A program made the position numbers and the translations under genes. A model generated the notes under the pieces. That model was given only the letters and a program-made list of their open reading frames with translations. It had not been told where the DNA came from and searched no databases. Positions 55,646 through 64,000 of a DNA stretch of 64,000 nt are shown here, one piece after another; within the stretch, counting starts at the first letter, position 1, and the number at the start of each line of letters is the position of its first letter. Source of the DNA: Limnohabitans lacus (lineage in GTDB: Bacteria > Pseudomonadota > Gammaproteobacteria > Burkholderiales > Burkholderiaceae_C); assembly GCF_030053395.1 (NCBI RefSeq), contig NZ_JASGBH010000001.1, forward strand, positions 434,001 through 498,000, read 5' to 3'.

Positions 55646-57298
55646 TCAGGCACTGCCCCAGCCGCGCCATCGGGCAAAGGCAATGGCCGCCAAGGGCATC
55701 AGCAGCCCTATCACCAGGGCACTCAGCAGCAAACCGCTCAGGTCTGCGTAGTTGGCGGGCACGGTGATGGCGCCACTGGCGTCTCGCACTTGGCGTGTCA
55801 ATGTGAAAATTTGGTTCAGGTATTTGGTGCCCAATTGCGCAGCCGACAGGGCCAGGTTGGTGAAACTGGCCATGACCGCAAAATACGTGGCTTTGAGGTG
55901 GGGCGGGGCGGAGTTGGCAATCCAGACCAGCATCGGAATCATGCTGATTTGGCCCAGCGGCGACTCCAAGGCGGTATCCACCAAAGCGATGAAGCGCGCA
56001 TCGACCACGCCGCCCGTGTGCGCCGCGGTCCAGTGGTGCAGGCCCCAACTCATGCCCAAGGTCGGCAGGCTGAGCAAGGTGCCCAGCACCGTGAGCGACC
56101 CCACCACATAAAAGATCGACCGCGAGGACATGAAACGCCGAAATACGAACATGCCCGCCAAGGCCAAGGTGCTGCCAATGAGCGACAAAACCGAGAAAAA
56201 GGGCTGGTCAAAACCCAGTTCATCGATCATCCACCAGTTCATCCCAGCACCCGTGCCGGGAACCGCTCGGAACATGAAAATGACCAAAGCCGTGCCCAGC
56301 AGGGTCTGGCGTGCCGAGGGTTCAAGCTCGCGCATCAGCCTGGCCATCAAGGTGCCAATGATGGCCATGGAGCTGACAAAAATCAGCTCTTGGCTGTAGC
56401 GCCAGCCTGACAGGCCCAGCCCAATGGTCAGGGCCACAAAAAACAAGCTGCCCACCAAAAGAACCGCATTGGGCGTGGTTTCTTCTTCATCGGACCTCAG
56501 CAAGGCCAGGGCCTGATGCCGGTCCAGCCCTCTGGCCATGTGTTGCTTCAGTTGTTGGCCGCGTTGCAAACGCGCCACCACCAGTCCAGCGACCGACATC
56601 AAGGGGATGATCAGCGCCATCAGGTAAAGATTTTGGTAAGTCTCTGTTTTTGCCGCCGCGCTCAAATTGCGCACATCGGCAAACATGCCCAAATTGATCA
56701 GGGCCACGATGATGGTGCCTCCCACGATGGCCACGCGGCCCAAGGTCTGCATGGTGGTGTGCATTTGCTTGAGGATGGCCGGATCGACCGGTGTTCCGTC
56801 GGCTTGAAAACGTGGCACGGCTTCGACCGTCATGGCGTCGGCGGTGGCGTCTTGCAACACATAGCCCACCGGGCTGAGCAAGGCGGCCAGCACAAACCAA
56901 TGGTTCACGCTCCAGACCGAGGCCATGGCCTCGCGCTGCCCGACCAAGCCCGCCATGATGAGCAAACTGGCTGCGATGAGGCCGGCACCCAAGAGGATGA
57001 AACCTGATTTGTAGCGCCAAAAGATGTCGACCAAATGGCCAATGGGCATCTTCAAGGCCCAGGGCAGACCGGCCCAAAAAGCCAGGGCAGCCAGGAATTC
57101 GGCCGACAAGCCCAAATGTTCTTTAACGAAGAAGGTGCCCACGATGCCTGTGAGGCCTTGCACCCCAGCGGCCATGTAAACCATGAGGGGTGGCAAGAAA
57201 GACCACCGCATGTCGCGAGCCAAAGACCTGACGTTTTCGTCCAACCAACGTGAAATTGTGTTCAAACCATGCCCCTTAGACTTCACAGGAGCGTCCAT
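55646..57298 (-). CDS. MFS-like transporter, folate/biopterin (BT1)-like
   Basis: A 550-residue integral membrane protein with about 12 or more hydrophobic spans. Its segment LPWALKMPIGHLVDIFWRYKSGFILLG resembles the conserved loop of the BT1/folate-biopterin group, and GYVLQDATADAMTVE and RAVPGTGAGMNWWMIDELG resemble other BT1 blocks. A cytosolic acidic loop (DRHQALALLRSDEEET) sits in the centre. AGGAAG precedes the ATG. The substrate is unknown. It is divergent from the rimP operon and precedes fabI. Confidence 0.7.
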   Translation of the reverse strand: MDAPVKSKGHGLNTISRWLDENVRSLARDMRWSFLPPLMVYMAAGVQGLTGIVGTFFVKEHLGLSAEFLAALAFWAGLPWALKMPIGHLVDIFWRYKSGFILLGAGLIAASLLIMAGLVGQREAMASVWSVNHWFVLAALLSPVGYVLQDATADAMTVEAVPRFQADGTPVDPAILKQMHTTMQTLGRVAIVGGTIIVALINLGMFADVRNLSAAAKTETYQNLYLMALIIPLMSVAGLVVARLQRGQQLKQHMARGLDRHQALALLRSDEEETTPNAVLLVGSLFFVALTIGLGLSGWRYSQELIFVSSMAIIGTLMARLMRELEPSARQTLLGTALVIFMFRAVPGTGAGMNWWMIDELGFDQPFFSVLSLIGSTLALAGMFVFRRFMSSRSIFYVVGSLTVLGTLLSLPTLGMSWGLHHWTAAHTGGVVDARFIALVDTALESPLGQISMIPMLVWIANSAPPHLKATYFAVMASFTNLALSAAQLGTKYLNQIFTLTRQVRDASGAITVPANYADLSGLLLSALVIGLLMPLAAIAFARWRGWGSA

Positions 57299-57396
57299 TG
57301 TGCCTTCCTGTCGGCATGCACCAGTTTGGGCTGGCCTTCGGGCGCTTGTTGGCACATATTTCGCTTAAAAATCACACACTTAGCTCGTTTTTCAGA

Positions 57397-57402
57397 TAGA
57401 AT
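57397..57402 (+). promoter_or_regulatory. Candidate -10 box of the rimP operon
   Basis: TAGAAT within GATAGAATA, 85 bases before the rimP GTG and just upstream of the leader hairpin. No good -35 is present at 17 bases (ACACAC). Confidence 0.35.
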
Positions 57403-57413
57403 ACCGACTTCAC

Positions 57414-57453
57414 GACCAAACGGGCGGGTTTTCACCGCCCGTTTTTTTTGGTC
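57414..57453 (+). terminator. Terminator-like hairpin in the rimP-nusA leader (possible attenuator)
   Basis: AAACGGGCGG (57418-57427) pairs with CCGCCCGTTT (57435-57444) across a 7-base loop, then a run of T to 57449. An outer GACCAAA / TTTGGTC repeat encloses it. No plus-strand gene lies upstream to be terminated: the nearest ended at 54690 and has its own terminator. The hairpin therefore sits inside the operon leader. Confidence 0.8.
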
Positions 57454-57486
57454 TTTCATTTTTCAAGTCTGATATTTCGAAGTTCT

Positions 57487-58050
57487 GTGGCACTGCAACA
57501 AATCGTTGAAGAAACCGTGACCGGCCTGGGCTATGACCTGGTCGAAATTGAACGCACTGCGGGCGGTTTGCTGCGCATCACCATCGATTGGCCGTGGGCG
57601 CCAGGCTCGGAAGCTTTCATCACGGTTGAAGACTGCGAAAAAGTCAACCGCCAGTTGCAGTTTGCCCTTGAAGTAGATGGCGTGACCTACAACCGCCTGG
57701 AGATTTCATCGCCAGGCATTGACCGTCCTTTGCGTCATGAAAAAGACTTTGAACGCTTTGCAGGCGAGTTGATCGATCTGACGCTCAAAGCCCCCATGGG
57801 TGAAAACGCGGCCGGCATGGTCAGCGCCAACCGCAAAAAATTTCGCGGCACGCTCGAGCGTGACGCAGCCGGTACCGGCTGGCAAATCGTCTGGAGCGAT
57901 GAGCCCGCCGTCAAACCCGGCCAAAGAATCAGTAAAAAACGTGCCCCTTTGCCCATGCATGCCTTGGGGTTCACGCTGGACGAATTGCGTGACGCCCGTT
58001 TGGCGCCCGTGGTGGATTTCAAAGGACGGAAGTCCAAGGCACAAGCCTGA
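57487..58050 (+). CDS. rimP: Ribosome maturation factor RimP (GTG start)
   Basis: Binds the 30S subunit to aid maturation. The 187-residue protein has the N-domain VEETVTGLGYDLVEIERTAGGLLRITIDWP, SCEKVNRQLQ-like ECEK region (DCEKVNRQLQFALE), the SSPGIDRPL motif and an SH3-like C-domain. It starts at GTG 57487 to give the family beginning (V/M)ALQQIVEE; an earlier TTG would read the hairpin region. It is the first gene of the rimP-nusA-infB-rbfA-truB operon. Confidence 0.95.
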   Translation: MALQQIVEETVTGLGYDLVEIERTAGGLLRITIDWPWAPGSEAFITVEDCEKVNRQLQFALEVDGVTYNRLEISSPGIDRPLRHEKDFERFAGELIDLTLKAPMGENAAGMVSANRKKFRGTLERDAAGTGWQIVWSDEPAVKPGQRISKKRAPLPMHALGFTLDELRDARLAPVVDFKGRKSKAQA

Positions 58051-58122
58051 CGCTCGCGTCGGCTGTTTGAATATTTGAATCGGGATTGCATTGCAGTCCC
58101 ACTGGAACAGGAGAGTCGAGTC

Positions 58123-59607
58123 ATGAATCGCGAAATGTTGATGTTGGTCGAAGCCATCTCACGTGAAAAGAACGTGGAGCGCGACGTGGTGTTTGGTGCT
58201 GTGGAAGCCGCTTTGGCCCAAGCCACCAAAAAGCTGTTTGAAGGCGAAGTGGACATCCGCGTGGCCGTTGACCGCGACAGCGGCAACTACGAAACCTTCC
58301 GCCGCTGGCACGTGGTGCCCGACGAAGCCGGTTTGCAGTTGCCCGAGCAGGAAATCTTGCTGTTTGAAGCCCAAGAGCAAATCCCAGACATCGAAGTTGA
58401 CGAATACATCGAAGAGCCGATCGAGTCTTTGCCCATTGGCCGCATTGGCGCCATGGCGGCCAAGCAAGTGATCTTGCAAAAGATCCGCGACGCAGAGCGT
58501 GAAATGCTGCTCAACGATTTCATGTCGCGCGGCGAAAAAATCTTTGTCGGCACCGTCAAGCGCATGGACAAGGGCGACATCATTTGTGAAGCCGGTCGCG
58601 TTGAAGGCCGCTTGCGTCGCAGCGAAATGATCCCCAAGGAAAACCTGCGCAGCGGTGACCGCGTGCGCGCCATGATCATGGACGTGGACCTGACCCTGCG
58701 CGGCGCGCCCATCATCTTGTCGCGTTCGGCGCCCGAATTCATGATCGAGCTGTTCCGTCAGGAAGTGCCCGAGATCGAGCAAGGCCTGCTGGAAATCAAA
58801 ACCTGCGCCCGTGACCCTGGTTCGCGCGCCAAGATCGCTGTGCTCTCGCACGACAAGCGTGTGGACCCGATTGGCACCTGCGTCGGCGTGCGTGGCACCC
58901 GAGTGAATGCCGTAACCAATGAATTGGCTGGCGAGCGTGTGGATATCGTGCTGTGGAGCGAAGACCCCGCCCAGTTTGTGATCGGTGCATTGGCCCCCGC
59001 CAACGTGCAGTCCATTGTGGTGGACGAAGAAAAGCACGCCATGGACGTGGTGGTGGACGAAGAAAACTTGGCGATCGCGATCGGTCGCGGTGGTCAAAAC
59101 GTCCGCTTGGCTTCTGACCTGACCGGCTGGAAGATCAACATCATGGACGCGGCCGAATCTGCCCAAAAGCAGGCCGAAGAAACCTCCGGTATCCGTCAGC
59201 TGTTCATGGAAAAGCTTGATGTGGACCAGGAGATCGCCGACATCCTGATCGAAGAAGGTTTCACCAGCCTGGAAGAAGTGGCTTATGTGCCCATCCAGGA
59301 AATGCTGGAGATCGAAAGCTTCGACGAAGACACCATCAACGAGCTGCGCGCACGCGCCAAAGACGCTTTGTTGACCCTCGAGATCGCACGTGAAGAGAGT
59401 GTCGAAGACGTCTCTCAAGACCTGCGTGACCTGCCTGGCCTGACGCCTGAGCTGATTTCCAAGCTGGTGGAAGCGGGTGTCCACACCCGCGACGACCTGG
59501 CTGACCTGGCGACTGACGAATTGACCGACATCACTGGTCAAACCGCCGAAGAAGCCACCGCCCTGATCATGAAAGCCCGCGAACATTGGTTCGCAGGCCA
59601 GGCCTGA
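58123..59607 (+). CDS. nusA: Transcription termination/antitermination factor NusA
   Basis: Binds RNA polymerase and nascent RNA and controls pausing, intrinsic termination and antitermination. The 494-residue length equals E. coli NusA. The N-domain ([19 protein letters not shown]), S1 domain (near 135-205), two KH domains and the C-terminal acidic repeats ([14 protein letters not shown], then [23 protein letters not shown]) are all present. CAGGAG precedes the ATG. In E. coli NusA represses its own operon, which matters for the leader hairpin seen here. Confidence 0.97.
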   Translation: MNREMLMLVEAISREKNVERDVVFGAVEAALAQATKKLFEGEVDIRVAVDRDSGNYETFRRWHVVPDEAGLQLPEQEILLFEAQEQIPDIEVDEYIEEPIESLPIGRIGAMAAKQVILQKIRDAEREMLLNDFMSRGEKIFVGTVKRMDKGDIICEAGRVEGRLRRSEMIPKENLRSGDRVRAMIMDVDLTLRGAPIILSRSAPEFMIELFRQEVPEIEQGLLEIKTCARDPGSRAKIAVLSHDKRVDPIGTCVGVRGTRVNAVTNELAGERVDIVLWSEDPAQFVIGALAPANVQSIVVDEEKHAMDVVVDEENLAIAIGRGGQNVRLASDLTGWKINIMDAAESAQKQAEETSGIRQLFMEKLDVDQEIADILIEEGFTSLEEVAYVPIQEMLEIESFDEDTINELRARAKDALLTLEIAREESVEDVSQDLRDLPGLTPELISKLVEAGVHTRDDLADLATDELTDITGQTAEEATALIMKAREHWFAGQA

Positions 59608-59632
59608 AGTTAACGGAGGCTTGAACACCATT

Positions 59633-62557
59633 ATGTCCAGCACCACAGTTGCCGAGTTCGCCAATGAACTCAAAAAATCCGCCGATGTCCTGTTGCAGCA
59701 ATTGAGCGCAGCCGGCGTGGCCAAAACCTCGGACAGCGATGCACTGTCCGATGCCGACAAGCAAAAGCTCCTGAGCTATTTGCAAACGAGCCACGGCACA
59801 CAAGCCGGCGACCGCAAAAAAATCACTTTGGTCAAGAAATCGACCAGCGAGATCAAGCAAGCCGACTCCTCTGGCAAGGCCCGCACGATTCAAGTTGAAG
59901 TGCGTAAAAAGCGCACCTTGATCAAGCGAGACGATGAAGTCGTCTCTGAAGACGCCGCTGAAACAACACCTGAGTCAGTGATCGATCATGCTGAGCTGGC
60001 ACGCCGTGAAGAAGAAGCACGTCGTCAAGCCGAGTTGATCCGTCGTCAGGAAGAAGAGTTGGCCGAAAAACGACGCCTTCGTGAGGAGCTAGAGGCCAAG
60101 CAGCGCGCTGTCGCTGAAGCTGAAGCTCAGGCCGCACAAGCCCAGGCTGATGCGGCAGCTCAAGCAGCCAAGCCTGCATTGAGCCGCGATGAGCGCGAGC
60201 AACTCGCCCGTGCAGAAGCAGCCAGCATCAACGCTTCCCAGTCAAAGCCTGCCCAAGCGCCCGTCGTGGATACGGCCGCCTTGGAAGCCGCTGAAAAAGC
60301 CCAAGCGGCTCAGGCAGCCCGCGAGGCCGCAGCCGTTCAAGCAGCGGCTGAATCCAAAGCACGTGCGGACGAAGAAACTGCCCGCGCCCGTGATTTGGAT
60401 GAGCGTCGCCGCAAAGCCTTGGCTGAAGCCGAGGCCATTCGCACCATGATGAATGCCCCGAAGAAGGTGTTGGTCGCGAAGAAGGATGAGCCCAAAGTTG
60501 AGCCTAAAACCGCTGTCAAAGGCACTTTGCACAAACCAGCCGGAACACCTGCACCCGGCGCTCGCGCTGCTGCAGCCAAGGCCGGTGACGCGGCTGCCCC
60601 CGGTGGTAACAAAGAAGTCAAATCGGCCAAGCTCTCCTCCAGCTGGGCAGGTGAGCCGGGCAAGAAAAAGGCCATCCCGACCCGTGGTGACACCAGTGGC
60701 GGCGTGGGCCGAAACAGCTGGCGAGCAGGCCCCAAGGGCCGCCGTGGCAACGATCGCGACCGTGACGATTCCCATGGTCAATCTGCACCTCAAGAAGTGC
60801 GCGTGATCGAAGTGCACGTGCCAGAAACCATCACCGTGGCCGAATTGGCACACAAGATGGCGATCAAAGCCTCCGAAGTCATCAAGCACCTGATGAAACT
60901 CGGTCAAATGGCCACCATCAACCAACCGCTGGACCAAGACACTGCCATGATCGTGGTGGAGGAAATGGGCCATAAAGCCGTGGTGGCTGCTTTGGACGAT
61001 CCCGAAGCTTTCACCGATGAAGAAGTTTCCGATCAACACGCAGAGGCCAAATCGCGTGCCCCTGTGGTGACCGTGATGGGTCACGTGGACCACGGTAAAA
61101 CATCGCTTCTCGATTACATCCGCCGTGCCAAAGTGGCTTCTGGCGAAGCCGGTGGCATCACGCAGCACATTGGCGCTTACCACGTGGAAACACCACGCGG
61201 CATGATTTCCTTCTTGGACACGCCCGGTCACGAGGCCTTCACGGCCATGCGTGCCCGTGGCGCACAAGCCACCGACATCGTCATCCTGGTGGTGGCCGGT
61301 GACGACGGCGTGATGCCTCAAACCAAGGAAGCCATCAAACACGCCAAAGCGGCCGGTGTGCCGATCGTGGTCGCCATCAACAAGATGGACAAGCCCGATG
61401 CCAACATCGAGCGTGTGCGCGCTGAACTGATCTCCGAAGAAGTGGTTCCCGAAGAGTTTGGTGGCGATTCGCCGTTTGTGTCTGTGTCGGCCAAGACCGG
61501 CATGGGTATTGACGATTTGCTGGAGCAAGTGCTCTTGCAAGCCGAAGTGCTTGAACTCAAGGCCCCGGTGGATGCTGCTGCCAAGGGTCTGGTGATCGAA
61601 GCGCGTCTGGACAAGGGCCGTGGTCCTGTGGCCACTATCCTTGTGCAGTCCGGTACCTTGAACACGGGCGACGTGGTTCTGGCAGGTCAAACCTTTGGCC
61701 GTGTGCGGGCCATGTTGGACGAAAACGGCCAACCCATCAAATCGGCTGGTCCTTCGATTCCTGTCGAGATTCAGGGTCTGACCGAAGTGCCTCAAGCTGG
61801 CGACGAATTCATGGTCATGGGCGATGAGCGTCGTGCCCGCGAGATCGCCACTTACCGCGCTGGCAAGTTCCGCAACACCAAGCTGGCTAAGCAACAAGCG
61901 GCGAAGCTTGAAAACATGTTCACCGACATGTCTGCTGGCGAAGTCAAGACTTTGCCCATCATCGTCAAGGCCGACGTGCAAGGCTCGCAAGAAGCCTTGG
62001 GCGCATCCTTGCTCAAGCTGTCGACCGAAGAGGTCAAAGTGCAGATGGTGTACTCCGGCGTGGGTGGCATCAGCGAGTCGGACATCAACTTGGCCATTGC
62101 TTCCAAAGCCATCGTCATCGGCTTCAACGTGCGCGCCGATGCCGGTGCCCGCAAGTTGGCCGAAGGCAATGGTGTGGATATCCACTACTACAACATCATT
62201 TATGACGCTGTGGATGAGCTCAAAGCTGCCATGTCGGGCATGTTGGCACCAGAACAGCGCGAAGAGGTCATCGGTACCGCCGAGATCCGCACGGTGTTCG
62301 TGGCTTCCAAGATCGGCACGGTTGCAGGTTGTATGGTCACGTCGGGCATGGTCAACCGCAATGCCAAGTTCCGTTTGCTGCGCGACAACGTGGTCATCTA
62401 CACCGGCGAGCTCGATTCGCTCAAGCGCCTCAAGGACGATGTGCGCGAAGTCAAAGAAGGCTTCGAGTGCGGTATCAAGCTCAAGAACTACAACGACATC
62501 AAAGAAGGCGATCAACTCGAATTCTTCGAAGTCAAGGAAATCGCGAGAACCCTGTAA
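59633..62557 (+). CDS. infB: Translation initiation factor IF-2
   Basis: The GTPase that brings fMet-tRNA to the 30S subunit and joins subunits. The 974-residue protein has the betaproteobacterial start [15 protein letters not shown], a long charged Glu/Ala/Lys/Arg-rich N-terminal region (to about 390), and the G domain with G1 GHVDHGKT (483-490), DTPGHEAF and NKMD. The C-terminal tRNA-binding domains are complete. ATG 59633 lies 13 bases after CGGAGG; a TTG at 59621 is too close to it. RbfA begins on the base after its stop. Confidence 0.97.
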   Translation: MSSTTVAEFANELKKSADVLLQQLSAAGVAKTSDSDALSDADKQKLLSYLQTSHGTQAGDRKKITLVKKSTSEIKQADSSGKARTIQVEVRKKRTLIKRDDEVVSEDAAETTPESVIDHAELARREEEARRQAELIRRQEEELAEKRRLREELEAKQRAVAEAEAQAAQAQADAAAQAAKPALSRDEREQLARAEAASINASQSKPAQAPVVDTAALEAAEKAQAAQAAREAAAVQAAAESKARADEETARARDLDERRRKALAEAEAIRTMMNAPKKVLVAKKDEPKVEPKTAVKGTLHKPAGTPAPGARAAAAKAGDAAAPGGNKEVKSAKLSSSWAGEPGKKKAIPTRGDTSGGVGRNSWRAGPKGRRGNDRDRDDSHGQSAPQEVRVIEVHVPETITVAELAHKMAIKASEVIKHLMKLGQMATINQPLDQDTAMIVVEEMGHKAVVAALDDPEAFTDEEVSDQHAEAKSRAPVVTVMGHVDHGKTSLLDYIRRAKVASGEAGGITQHIGAYHVETPRGMISFLDTPGHEAFTAMRARGAQATDIVILVVAGDDGVMPQTKEAIKHAKAAGVPIVVAINKMDKPDANIERVRAELISEEVVPEEFGGDSPFVSVSAKTGMGIDDLLEQVLLQAEVLELKAPVDAAAKGLVIEARLDKGRGPVATILVQSGTLNTGDVVLAGQTFGRVRAMLDENGQPIKSAGPSIPVEIQGLTEVPQAGDEFMVMGDERRAREIATYRAGKFRNTKLAKQQAAKLENMFTDMSAGEVKTLPIIVKADVQGSQEALGASLLKLSTEEVKVQMVYSGVGGISESDINLAIASKAIVIGFNVRADAGARKLAEGNGVDIHYYNIIYDAVDELKAAMSGMLAPEQREEVIGTAEIRTVFVASKIGTVAGCMVTSGMVNRNAKFRLLRDNVVIYTGELDSLKRLKDDVREVKEGFECGIKLKNYNDIKEGDQLEFFEVKEIARTL

Positions 62558-62938
62558 ATGGCCCGTAAAAAGGTTTCATCCGTACCCAATCGCGGTTTCC
62601 GCGTGGCCGACCAGATCCAGCGCGATCTGGCCGAGTTGATCGCGCGTGAGTTGAAAGACCCACGCGTGTGCATGGTCACGCTCAACGCGGTCGAGGTGAC
62701 ACCCGACTACGCCCATGCCAAGGTTTTTTTCAGCGTTTTGACCGGTAACCCCGATGAAGCCACCGAAGGCCTGAACGCCGCTGCGGGTTTTCTGCGCAAT
62801 GGTTTGTTCAAGCGTTTGCACATCCACACCGTGCCGACACTGCACTTCTTGTTTGACCGCACCACAGAGCGTGCATCGGACATGAATGCCTTGATCTCCA
62901 AAGCGGTGGCCTCTCGCGCCAAAGACGACGAAGCATGA
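62558..62938 (+). CDS. rbfA: Ribosome-binding factor A
   Basis: A 126-residue KH-like protein needed for 30S maturation and cold adaptation. The family start ([22 protein letters not shown]) and ARVFFSVL-like AKVFFSVL segment are intact. The ATG directly follows the infB TAA (TAAATG), and its stop overlaps truB as ATGA, so the three are coupled. Confidence 0.97.
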   Translation: MARKKVSSVPNRGFRVADQIQRDLAELIARELKDPRVCMVTLNAVEVTPDYAHAKVFFSVLTGNPDEATEGLNAAAGFLRNGLFKRLHIHTVPTLHFLFDRTTERASDMNALISKAVASRAKDDEA

Positions 62939-63918
62939 CCGCAGCGCCACGCACCAGGGTGCAGCGGCGCCCTGTGCATGGGGTGCTGCTGCTCGACAAA
63001 CCGCTGGGACTGTCCAGCAACCAGGCTTTGCAAAAGGCCAAGTGGTTGCTGCGTGCCGAAAAGGCCGGACACACCGGGACTTTGGACCCCTTGGCCACCG
63101 GTTTGTTGCCCTTGTGTTTTGGTGCAGCCACGAAATTCAGTCAGCAACATCTGGATGCCGACAAGGTTTACGAGACGACGGTACGACTGGGCATCAAGAC
63201 CAGCACGGCCGACGCTGAAGGTGATGTGATTCAGACACGAGAAGTGTCATGTACACCGGGTAGGGTGGTGGAAGTTCTGGACCAGTTCATGGGCCCGATC
63301 AGCCAGGTGCCCCCGATGCACAGCGCCTTGAAAAAGGACGGCAAAGCTTTGTACGAATACGCCCGCGAGGGCGAAACCGTCGAGCGTGCGCCTCGCAATG
63401 TGGTGATTCACGATCTGGAGTTGCTCGACATGCAGCTGCAAGGTGATGCCCCGTTTTTGCGCTTGCGCGTGGCGTGCAGCAAAGGCACTTACATCCGAAC
63501 CCTGGGCGAGGACATTGCCGAGGCTTTGGGTTGTGGGGGGCATCTGAGCGCATTGCGCCGGGTGCAGACCGGTCCTTTTGACCAAGCGCAATGCGTGAGT
63601 CTGGAGCAGCTCGATGCAATGGCTGAAAACGAGCGCTTGAGCGCTTTGCAGCCGGTGGATGTTTTGCTGCCGGGCTATACCGATGTGAGCTTGGACAGCG
63701 AAAACGCTGGACGATTTTTAAGTGGGGTGCGCCGACGCGGCCCTTGGGTTGATTGTGATCATGTGGCCGTTTATGGAGAACATCCTCGTGCACTGCTGGG
63801 AACAGCGCATGTGCGTGGCGGCGAATTGATTCCGGGTCGATTGTTGAGCCCGATCGAAATTCAACAGATTTTGGAAAAATCACCTGCCAACGAGCCGTTG
63901 CTGGCCGAGCAGGTTTAA
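62935..63918 (+). CDS. truB: tRNA pseudouridine(55) synthase
   Basis: Makes pseudouridine 55 in the T-loop of nearly all tRNAs. The 327-residue protein has the catalytic aspartate Asp51 in [14 protein letters not shown], the YVRDLG-type motif seen as [16 protein letters not shown], and a PUA-like C-terminal region. It is the last gene of the rimP operon, with typA starting 11 bases later. Confidence 0.97.
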   Translation: MTAAPRTRVQRRPVHGVLLLDKPLGLSSNQALQKAKWLLRAEKAGHTGTLDPLATGLLPLCFGAATKFSQQHLDADKVYETTVRLGIKTSTADAEGDVIQTREVSCTPGRVVEVLDQFMGPISQVPPMHSALKKDGKALYEYAREGETVERAPRNVVIHDLELLDMQLQGDAPFLRLRVACSKGTYIRTLGEDIAEALGCGGHLSALRRVQTGPFDQAQCVSLEQLDAMAENERLSALQPVDVLLPGYTDVSLDSENAGRFLSGVRRRGPWVDCDHVAVYGEHPRALLGTAHVRGGELIPGRLLSPIEIQQILEKSPANEPLLAEQV

Positions 63919-63929
63919 AGGAAGAAAGC

Positions 63930-64000
63930 ATGAGCAAGCAAATTCGCAACATCGCCATCATTGCCCACGTTGACCACGGTAAAACCACCATGGTCGACCA
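63930..64000 (+). CDS. typA: GTP-binding protein TypA/BipA (partial, runs off window)
   Basis: Only the first 23 complete codons are inside the window. They read MSKQIRNIAIIAHVDHGKTTMVD, the TypA/BipA start with the G1 motif AHVDHGKTT. AAGGAAG lies upstream. The full protein would be a ribosome-associated translational GTPase of about 600 residues. It follows truB closely and may be transcribed with it. Confidence 0.93.
   Translation, partial: MSKQIRNIAIIAHVDHGKTTMVD

Noticed and set aside
60242-62515. 757-codon minus-strand frame over infB
   Set aside because: Antisense shadow of IF-2, His-rich and without domains.

Overview
The window reads as chromosomal core DNA of a betaproteobacterium in the Burkholderiales, most likely a Comamonadaceae member of the Limnohabitans/Rhodoferax type. 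This rests on protein sequence style and family-typical gene neighbourhoods (thrS-infC-rpmI-rplT-pheST-ihfA, smc-zipA-ligA-def, dapC-dapE-prmB, rimP-nusA-infB-rbfA-truB-typA), and on an AAPAKK-rich SWIB histone-like protein. Genes are tightly packed. Many neighbours share an ATGA stop/start, and no gene-free stretch exceeds 300 bases. I see no insertion sequence, prophage, CRISPR array, integrase or resistance island.

Layout. 1-2020: the 3' end of a thiamine-diphosphate enzyme gene broken by an in-frame TAA, a SWIB histone-like gene, an RraA-family gene, and an AT-rich control region with several palindromes. 2094-10819: isocitrate lyase, then a translation block (thrS, infC with an ATC start, rpmI, rplT, pheS, pheT) and ihfA. 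10848-16478: DUF1840 and DUF192 proteins, a cold-shock protein, the ClpS-ClpA protease arm and an HerA-like ATPase. 16549-24108: one co-directional run of yebC, purD, acyltransferase, hemF, nadD, rsfS, rlmH, maf and RNase G. 24120-30577: msbA (opposite strand), tolB-pal-cpoB, a YeeE/YedE sulfur transporter and tcdA. tRNA-Lys(UUU) follows tcdA directly.

30791-36432: a small zinc-ribbon protein, then on the minus strand an ABC-F ATPase, prmB, dapE and dapC. 36578-43821: smc, a zipA-like gene, ligA and def. 43826-48570 (minus): lptF, lptG, a CbiX-type chelatase, cysB and an aminotransferase, suggesting a sulfur-assimilation theme. 48594-52234: pepA, holC, a coupled small gene, a branched-chain amino acid binding lipoprotein and tRNA-Ser(GGA). 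52414-57298: a large amino-acid decarboxylase, then fabI and an MFS/BT1-like transporter on the minus strand. 57487-64000: the rimP-nusA-infB-rbfA-truB operon and the start of typA.

No obviously new multi-gene system is visible. The observations most worth checking are regulatory. A terminator-shaped hairpin in the rimP-nusA leader has no upstream gene to terminate. Hairpins sit just ahead of thrS and pheS, which lack a Shine-Dalgarno sequence, and a candidate leader ORF overlaps the pheS start. infC starts with ATC. Two operator-like palindromes lie exactly 30 bp apart before aceA. RsfS carries a histone-H1-like tail, and tcdA sits beside a tRNA it is predicted to modify.
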